Assembly: GCA_025929125.1 (NCBI GenBank)
Contig: JAICMT010000019.1
Span: 1-11,223, forward strand
Direction of reading: 5' to 3'
DNA: 11,223 nucleotides
Origin: Acidobacteriaceae bacterium
GTDB lineage: Bacteria; Acidobacteriota; Terriglobia; Terriglobales; Acidobacteriaceae
Position numbers and translations under genes: made by a program. How positions within the stretch are numbered: the first letter of the stretch is position 1; every line of letters begins with the position of its first letter. Below, piece after piece: positions 6,251 through 11,223 of the stretch. The notes below the pieces were generated by a model that was not told the origin of the DNA, ran no database searches, and saw only the letters and a program-made list of their open reading frames with translations.

Positions 6251-9148
6251 TTACACCCGGCTCTCGACAACGGGCCGAGTCTTGGCAGGATCCGGAATTC
6301 GCAACTTCGGCTCCGAACTCACGGAGGGCCCTGCCAGCTCCTTGATATACGAGCACTCAGGCGCAGAGGAGACGGGGGCCTCTTCTGCTGCTCCCTTCTT
6401 TCGACGTTTGGGGAGCGCTTCGCGGTTGTTGGGGCAGACCAGGAAGGTCCCCTTGGGATTCGTGAGCTCCAAGAGATAAGCGCTCTCGCATTTCGGGCAG
6501 GTCTGGTTGATCAGCTTCTGGTTGGAGGAGAAGTCGCATTTCGGGTAGTTGGTGCAGCCGTAGAACACATCACCCCGGCGCGTCTTTCGGACGGCGATGT
6601 CGCCCCCGCACTTGGGGCAGGGCACGTCGAGCAGCTCCTGCTTCACGTACTTGCACTTTGGATAGCCGCTGCACGCGATGAACTCGCCATATTGGCCGTC
6701 ACGCTGCAACAGAGGCTTGCCGCACTTCGGGCAGGGCTCGTCCAACTGCACCGGCGGCTTCTGCTGCACCTTCTGCGTTAGCTTGCGAATGGTCCGACAC
6801 GGTGGATCGGCGGAGTAGTCCGGGCAGCTCATAAAAGGACCGAACGGCCCATTCTTGAGCACCATCTCCTTGCCGCAGTTATCGCAGAATTCCTTCTCGG
6901 GAACGTCATCGGCACCAGGCGCGCTGAGGTCGGGCTTGGCGGCGAAGTTTTCCTTGGTGAAATCGCAGCTCACCTGCTCGACGATGACTTTTTTTGCCGC
7001 GCGCTGAGCCTTCTCAATGGCTGCAGGAAGCTCCTTGGCGCCGGCGACCTCTTCGGAGAACTCGGTAACGTCATCCACCATCCCCTTCACCGTCATGGGA
7101 AAGTGCAGTGCTTTGGTGATCTTCTTAATAACGGCCTTCTGATCCTTTTTCCAAGGGCCCGCGGCCACGGTGACGGGCTTGGAGCGCGTGAAGTTCGTGC
7201 AGGAGTAGAAGCTGCCGAACTTGCCCCACTTGAGCAGAAGCGGACTGCCGCACTTGTCGCAGATTTCGGTAGTCGCATGCTCCATGCGCTTGATGTCTTC
7301 CATGTTCCTGCCGGCGACCTGCAGCTCCTGCTCGAAGTGGTCGTAGAAGCCGTTGAGCAGATCGGTCCAGCGCTCCTGACCGTCTTCGACGGCGTCAAGC
7401 TCGCTCTCAAGCCGGGCGGTGTACTGAGTGTCGAAGATGTAGGGGAAGTTTTTGACCAGCAGCTTGGTGACCACGGTGCCAATCTCAGTAGGCACAAACC
7501 GTCCCTGGATCTTTTTGACGTAATCGCGATCCTGGATGGTGTTGATGATGGAAGCGTAGGTGGACGGACGACCAATGCCGCGTTCCTCAAGCACGCGCAC
7601 CAGGCTGGCCTCGTTGTAGCGCGGAGGAGGTTGCGTGAACTTCTGCTGGGGGTCAAGCCGGTTGAGCGTGAGCGGCTGGCCATCGCGGAGTGCAGGCAGA
7701 CGCCGCTCCGCGTCTTCTTCGCCGTCAGTATTTCCGTCCGTGTTGGCGAGCGCTGCTGCGGCGGCCGCGGCCTGCTCGGCGGCTTTAGCCTGAGCTCGGG
7801 CCTGCTTCTCTTCCTCTTCGAACTTGAGGTGACCGTCGAACTTGAGGACGCTGCCGGAGGCACGGAAGTCGTATGCCTGCCTTCCCTGCGCGAGGATATC
7901 GACCGTGGTCTGGTCGAAGACGGCGGGCGTCATCTGGCTGGACACGAAGCGCTGCCAGATGAGCTTGTACAGGCGGTACTGCTCGTCTGAGAGGTGGCGG
8001 CGGATGGAGTCAGGGGTAAACTCCACGTTAGTGGGCCGGATGGCCTCGTGCGCGTCCTGGGCGTCGGCCTGCTTCTTGCCTGCGTACTCGTTGGGAGTAG
8101 GCGGCAGGTACTTCGGTCCGAGCTTAGATATATAGCTGCGCACTTCCGTGATGGCGTCAGCGCTGACGCGGGTGGAGTCAGTACGCATGTAGGTGATGAG
8201 ACCGACTGTGCCCTCGCTGCCGAGTTCGATTCCCTCATAGAGACGCTGGGCCACGCCCATTGTCCGGCGCACGTTGAAACCGAGCCGCGCGGAGGCATCC
8301 TGTTGCAGTTTGCTCGTAGTGTAGGGGCCTCGCGGGTTACTGCGGCGTTCCTTCTTCTCGACCGATCGCACGCTCCACTTTGCGGCTTTTAGATCGCCCA
8401 GAATGTCGTCGACGGACTTCTGGTCCGGCAGCGCGTTGGCGAGGAACTGCGGCTTGCCCTCAGCATCCGTCCCGTTGGGTACCCGCGCCGGTGTGCCGTT
8501 GATTCCGACAAACCGGGCAATGAAGTTTTGCTTTGCACCTGGGTCAAGGTCAGCATCGATGTTCCAGTACTCGACCGGCTTGAACGCATTGATCTCCTGC
8601 TCGCGTTCGACGATGAGGCGGAGTGCGACCGTCTGCACCCGGCCGGCGCTGAGGCCACGGCGCACCTTGTCCCAGAGCAGTGGAGAAATTTGATAGCCAA
8701 CAAGGCGATCGAGGACACGGCGAGTTGTCTGGGCGTCGACCAGGTTCTCATCGACGTCGCGCGGATGCAGGAATGCGGCCTTCACCGCCTTCTGAGTGAT
8801 CTCATTGAAGGTGACACGCCGCAGCTTTGAGGGATCCTTAACGACGGGCTGCAGCTGCAGTGCGAGATGGGCGGCAATGGCTTCGCCCTCGCGATCCGGA
8901 TCGGGCGCCAGGTAGACGTAGTCCGCCTTGGCCGCTAGCTTCTTCAGCTTGTCGACAACCTTCTCTTTGCCAGGAGAGACGATCAGCGTTGGCTCGAACG
9001 TTCTGCGCTCAAGCTCAACCCCAATGTCGTTTTTGGGCAGGTCCATTATGTGGCCGATGGAGGCCTCCACCTGGTATTCCGTGCCGAGATATTTATTGAT
9101 CGTCTTCGCCTTCGCGGGCGATTCCACGATCACCAGTGACTTTGCCAT
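6251..9148 (-). CDS. topA: DNA topoisomerase I (type IA)
   Basis: The enzyme relaxes negatively supercoiled DNA by single-strand passage. This 965-residue protein begins with the Toprim domain (VIVESPAKAKTI with Glu9; DPDREGEA with Asp83, Asp85, Glu87). Catalytic Tyr320 lies in LITYMRTDSTR, and HEAIRPT is at 367-373. An Ala/Glu-rich linker lies at 443-483, and PPRYNEASLVRVLEERGIGRPSTYA (508-532) is typical. The tail holds five zinc-ribbon-like units: Cys630/633/650 (fourth Cys missing), 755/758/775/784, 806/809/826/832, 844/847/865/871, and 884/887/905/932 with some 20 extra residues before its last Cys. About 100 residues separate units one and two. The start at 9148 is chosen because MAKSLVIVES is the family N-terminus and AAGGGA lies just upstream; a TTG at 9211 would add 21 residues without support. 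dprA lies upstream on the same strand, a common bacterial order. Confidence 0.97.
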   Translation of the reverse strand: MAKSLVIVESPAKAKTINKYLGTEYQVEASIGHIMDLPKNDIGVELERRTFEPTLIVSPGKEKVVDKLKKLAAKADYVYLAPDPDREGEAIAAHLALQLQPVVKDPSKLRRVTFNEITQKAVKAAFLHPRDVDENLVDAQTTRRVLDRLVGYQISPLLWDKVRRGLSAGRVQTVALRLIVEREQEINAFKPVEYWNIDADLDPGAKQNFIARFVGINGTPARVPNGTDAEGKPQFLANALPDQKSVDDILGDLKAAKWSVRSVEKKERRSNPRGPYTTSKLQQDASARLGFNVRRTMGVAQRLYEGIELGSEGTVGLITYMRTDSTRVSADAITEVRSYISKLGPKYLPPTPNEYAGKKQADAQDAHEAIRPTNVEFTPDSIRRHLSDEQYRLYKLIWQRFVSSQMTPAVFDQTTVDILAQGRQAYDFRASGSVLKFDGHLKFEEEEKQARAQAKAAEQAAAAAAALANTDGNTDGEEDAERRLPALRDGQPLTLNRLDPQQKFTQPPPRYNEASLVRVLEERGIGRPSTYASIINTIQDRDYVKKIQGRFVPTEIGTVVTKLLVKNFPYIFDTQYTARLESELDAVEDGQERWTDLLNGFYDHFEQELQVAGRNMEDIKRMEHATTEICDKCGSPLLLKWGKFGSFYSCTNFTRSKPVTVAAGPWKKDQKAVIKKITKALHFPMTVKGMVDDVTEFSEEVAGAKELPAAIEKAQRAAKKVIVEQVSCDFTKENFAAKPDLSAPGADDVPEKEFCDNCGKEMVLKNGPFGPFMSCPDYSADPPCRTIRKLTQKVQQKPPVQLDEPCPKCGKPLLQRDGQYGEFIACSGYPKCKYVKQELLDVPCPKCGGDIAVRKTRRGDVFYGCTNYPKCDFSSNQKLINQTCPKCESAYLLELTNPKGTFLVCPNNREALPKRRKKGAAEEAPVSSAPECSYIKELAGPSVSSEPKLRIPDPAKTRPVVESRV

Positions 9149-9236
9149 TCTTTCCCTTCGATCCACCGCTGCTGCATGCCGACGAAAAGCCTCGCCGGCG
9201 GGTTCATCCAATGCGAACCTAACACGGAACCGCCAA

Positions 9237-9269
9237 ACTTGCGACCCCGCCCCGCGCCGGGACGCAAGT
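9237..9269 (-). promoter_or_regulatory. Stem-loop in the topA leader / dprA-topA gap
   Basis: ACTTGCG (9237-9243) and CGCAAGT (9263-9269) are perfect 7-base complements, and an inner CCCG (9251-9254)/CGGG (9258-9261) pair closes a three-base loop. Together they make a two-part hairpin about 90 bp before the topA start. Only three T's follow on the - strand, so it is a poor terminator. If the promoter at 9284-9313 is real, this hairpin lies in the topA mRNA leader. Confidence 0.45.
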
Positions 9270-9283
9270 CGAAGCCAGTCGAG

Positions 9284-9313
9284 AATCTACACCCATAGAC
9301 TGCGTTGGTTCAA
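9284..9313 (-). promoter_or_regulatory. Candidate topA promoter
   Basis: Read on the - strand, TTGAAC (9313-9308) and TAGATT (9289-9284) each match the sigma70 consensus at four of six bases, with 18 bases between. The pair sits in the 280-bp dprA-topA gap, about 135 bp before the topA ATG. The rest of the gap (9149-9428) shows no tRNA-like fold and no small gene I can support. Consensus match only. Confidence 0.3.
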
Positions 9314-9428
9314 TTTGGTCTTGCTTCAGAGAACACACAAACGCATAAAACTTGTGCATGGAAGCGCAGGGAAGCCCTTCTATCCTCTCGCGCTCGGGGT
9401 CTGATCTGCAGCGTGTGTCGGAAGTAAA

Positions 9429-10610
9429 TTAAAAGCAGCGAATGTAATTCTTTCCGGGCATCTGGCGTATTCTGCCGCGGAGCTCCAACTCAAACAAGGC
9501 AGTGAAGATCTCGGCTGAGCCAACGTTGCCTTCCAGCGCTTCGATGAGATCGTCGAGCTGCGTCGCCTCATCCTGCTTGAGACGGCTTAGGACGGCACGC
9601 TCGTGCTCTAGAACGGGCGGTTCATCAAATAGAGATGCGATACCTCCCGGTTTCGATTCAGGGTTACCGGAACGACGCTCGAGCTCTAGCTTGACGTCCG
9701 AGGAGAGTTCCTCCCAGACATCCTCCCAGGTTGCTGTGAGTTTTGCACCCTGTTTGATGAGGGTGTTGGGCCCCCAGGCATTCTTATTGGTTACATTGCC
9801 AGGCACGGCGAACACATCGCGGTTCTGCTCCATGGCGCAGCGGGCGGTGATGCGGGTACCCGAGTACTCGCCCGCCTCAATAACCAGAACCCCGATACTG
9901 ATGCCGCTGAGGATGCGATTCCGTATCGGGAAGTTCTGCGGCGCGGGGAAGGTGCCGATTGGGAATTCGCTGAGGATCGTCCCCCCGGATGCGACGATCC
10001 GCTCTGCGAGCTTTCGGTTCTCTTTGGGATAGACAACATCGATGCCGGTTCCCCAAACAGCCATCGTGGTTCCCTGTGCGTCGAGCGCACCTTTGTGCGC
10101 GGCGGTATCCACCCCACGCGCCATGCCGCTGAGAATTACAAGACCACGAGCGGCGAGATCGCGTGCGAGCATCTCGGCCATACCGGTTCCGTAGGGTGAG
10201 GGATGACGCGTACCAACTACTGCGATCCCTGGGCGCCCAAGCGTGCTCGCATCTCCGCGCACCCACAGCACCGCCGGCGGATCGTAGATTTCCAGCAGCT
10301 GCCTCGGATACTCTTCATCCTCGGGCGTAATGAAGGAGCCGCCCCACTCTGTGATTCGGTTGGATTCCTGCTCAGCTTCGTCCAGGCCGCGGCCTTCAAA
10401 AACAAACTGTGCCGCCTGTGCGGGAAGCCCGGCTGCTTCGAGCTCCGTGAGCGATGCCTCGAAGACACGTTCTGCAGCGCCGAGCTGTTGGATCGCGCGA
10501 AAGACGCGCACTGGGCCCATTAACGGGGCGAGCTTGAGAGCCATCCAGCCCAGCCTACCGCGACGCTTTGTGCTCAGCCTGTACTGCTCTGCTTCACTGG
10601 CTTGATACAT
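9429..10610 (-). CDS. dprA: DNA-processing protein DprA (Smf)
   Basis: DprA binds incoming single-stranded DNA during natural transformation and loads RecA onto it. This 393-residue protein has the three-part layout: an N-terminal helical (SAM/HhH-like) region to about 80, an extended Rossmann DNA-binding fold at about 91-300, and a C-terminal winged-helix domain at about 333-393. Rossmann motifs seen are VVGTRHPSPYG (131-141), SGMARGVDTAAH (161-172), GTGIDVVYP (187-195), SEFP (214-217), FPIRNRI (227-233), VIEA (243-246) and VPGN (269-272). The ATG at 10610 is preceded by GGGGAAAGA at a suitable distance. It starts 22 bp after the stop of the thioredoxin-like gene, so the two are probably cotranscribed; topA follows after a 280-bp gap. 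DprA is also found in bacteria not known to be transformable, so its presence alone does not prove competence. Confidence 0.97.
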   Translation of the reverse strand: MYQASEAEQYRLSTKRRGRLGWMALKLAPLMGPVRVFRAIQQLGAAERVFEASLTELEAAGLPAQAAQFVFEGRGLDEAEQESNRITEWGGSFITPEDEEYPRQLLEIYDPPAVLWVRGDASTLGRPGIAVVGTRHPSPYGTGMAEMLARDLAARGLVILSGMARGVDTAAHKGALDAQGTTMAVWGTGIDVVYPKENRKLAERIVASGGTILSEFPIGTFPAPQNFPIRNRILSGISIGVLVIEAGEYSGTRITARCAMEQNRDVFAVPGNVTNKNAWGPNTLIKQGAKLTATWEDVWEELSSDVKLELERRSGNPESKPGGIASLFDEPPVLEHERAVLSRLKQDEATQLDDLIEALEGNVGSAEIFTALFELELRGRIRQMPGKNYIRCF

Positions 10611-10632
10611 TCTTTCCCCGGAAACGAGTGAA

Positions 10633-11223
10633 TTAGATAGGTTTCAGACCTGCGGTCGCGAGCATGCGCAGAAACTGCTGGCGGGTACGCATGTCTGTGG
10701 CTTGAGAGGCAAGTCTCCCCTCGCGATCGAAGACAAAGGTGCGAGGAATGCCGGAAACATGAAACTGCGTGGCGACTCTGCCGCCCTCGTCGAGGAGTAC
10801 CGGTGGAGCATATACGATGCTGCGGACGTAGCTCTTCACGGTAGAGCTGCTTTCGCTGGATATTGAAAGGATGACAAGCCCCTGCTGCTGATATTGCCTG
10901 TAGATCTGGTCCAGGTCCGCCATCTCTTTACGGCAAGGGGGACACCATGTGGCCCAGAAGCTAACGAGGACAACTTTGCCACGTAATTCAGAGAGCCTGA
11001 TCTTATTCCCTTTGAGGTCCTTCAGCGTGAATCCGGCGCTGGCCGCGTCTGCGTCATTCGCGGCGTAGGTCGCGAGAGCCTTCTGCAGCAATGGATCCTG
11101 GAGGTCAGTGGAAATGCCCTCGTAGCGTACCAGGCGCGCGAGATCCATATATGGGATAGGCGGCAAGCCATTGCTGGAGGGGACCGGCGTCTCCCGCAGT
11201 GCCTGCGCAAGGGTGTCACCCAC
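10633..11223 (-). CDS. TlpA-like thioredoxin-fold protein, 5'-truncated
   Basis: This is a thiol-disulfide oxidoreductase of the TlpA/AhpC-TSA superfamily, cut by the right edge. The 196 visible residues hold an N-terminal stretch of about 65 with no recognised motif. A thioredoxin fold follows: FTLKDLKGNKIRLSELRGK (65-83), strand VVLVSFWATWC, active site Cys94-Pro-Pro-Cys97, and cis-Pro160 in GIPRTFVFD. The codon at the very edge is GTG and may be internal Val rather than the start. CPPC proteins of this type are usually exported and reduce disulfides, for example in cytochrome c maturation; the signal peptide that would confirm export lies outside the window. The stop is 22 bp before dprA. 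A longer protein with a sensor or repeat domain in front of the thioredoxin fold is possible. Confidence 0.9.
   Translation of the reverse strand: MGDTLAQALRETPVPSSNGLPPIPYMDLARLVRYEGISTDLQDPLLQKALATYAANDADAASAGFTLKDLKGNKIRLSELRGKVVLVSFWATWCPPCRKEMADLDQIYRQYQQQGLVILSISSESSSTVKSYVRSIVYAPPVLLDEGGRVATQFHVSGIPRTFVFDREGRLASQATDMRTRQQFLRMLATAGLKPI

Noticed and set aside
7103..7990. 295-residue open frame antisense to topA
   Set aside because: Mirror of topA codon bias; no domain and no start signals.
9149..9428. Possible tRNA or small RNA gene in the dprA-topA gap
   Set aside because: No cloverleaf arms or conserved tRNA bases could be made out; only the one hairpin is clear.

Overview
The window is a GC-rich, densely coded bacterial chromosome segment holding nine protein genes and no RNA genes, insertion sequences or CRISPR arrays. 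Gene content (a GH13 alpha-glucosidase, an ilvH-ilvC pair, dprA-topA, a cyclic-nucleotide-domain histidine kinase, a DUF427 protein) and the style of the intergenic DNA (heptamer repeats, a GC-poor spacer ending in a GGGTACCC palindrome) suggest a soil acidobacterium of the Terriglobia/Acidobacteriaceae type. That assignment is inference from general impression, not from a marker gene.

Layout. The + strand half runs from the left edge to about 5770. It carries a 5'-truncated GH13 alpha-glucosidase (2-1720), a small hypothetical membrane protein (1740-2108), the acetolactate synthase regulatory subunit ilvH (2135-2761), a 336-bp GC-poor spacer, ketol-acid reductoisomerase ilvC (3098-4123), a terminator-like hairpin, and a CNB-domain sensor histidine kinase (4277-5770). 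The right half is on the - strand and converges on the kinase. Read in its own direction it holds a TlpA-like thioredoxin (cut by the right edge), dprA 22 bp later, topA 280 bp later, and a DUF427 protein (6083-5796) that ends 25 bp from the kinase stop.

Function. ilvH and ilvC supply the regulatory subunit of step one and the enzyme of step two of valine/isoleucine/leucine synthesis. The catalytic subunit ilvB is not next to ilvH here. dprA and topA are DNA-processing genes (loading of incoming single strands onto RecA; relaxation of negative supercoils) and are commonly neighbours in bacteria. The alpha-glucosidase degrades oligosaccharides and has no obvious link to the ilv genes.

No wholly new system is evident. 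The points most worth checking are the histidine kinase (about 100 extra residues in its dimerisation hairpin, a non-canonical phosphate-binding cassette and an Asn in the G1 box), the unusual cofactor loop of the reductoisomerase, the ilvC leader region with a possible branched-chain-rich leader peptide, the heptamer repeat sitting where the ilvH ribosome-binding site should be, and the zinc-ribbon tail of topoisomerase I.
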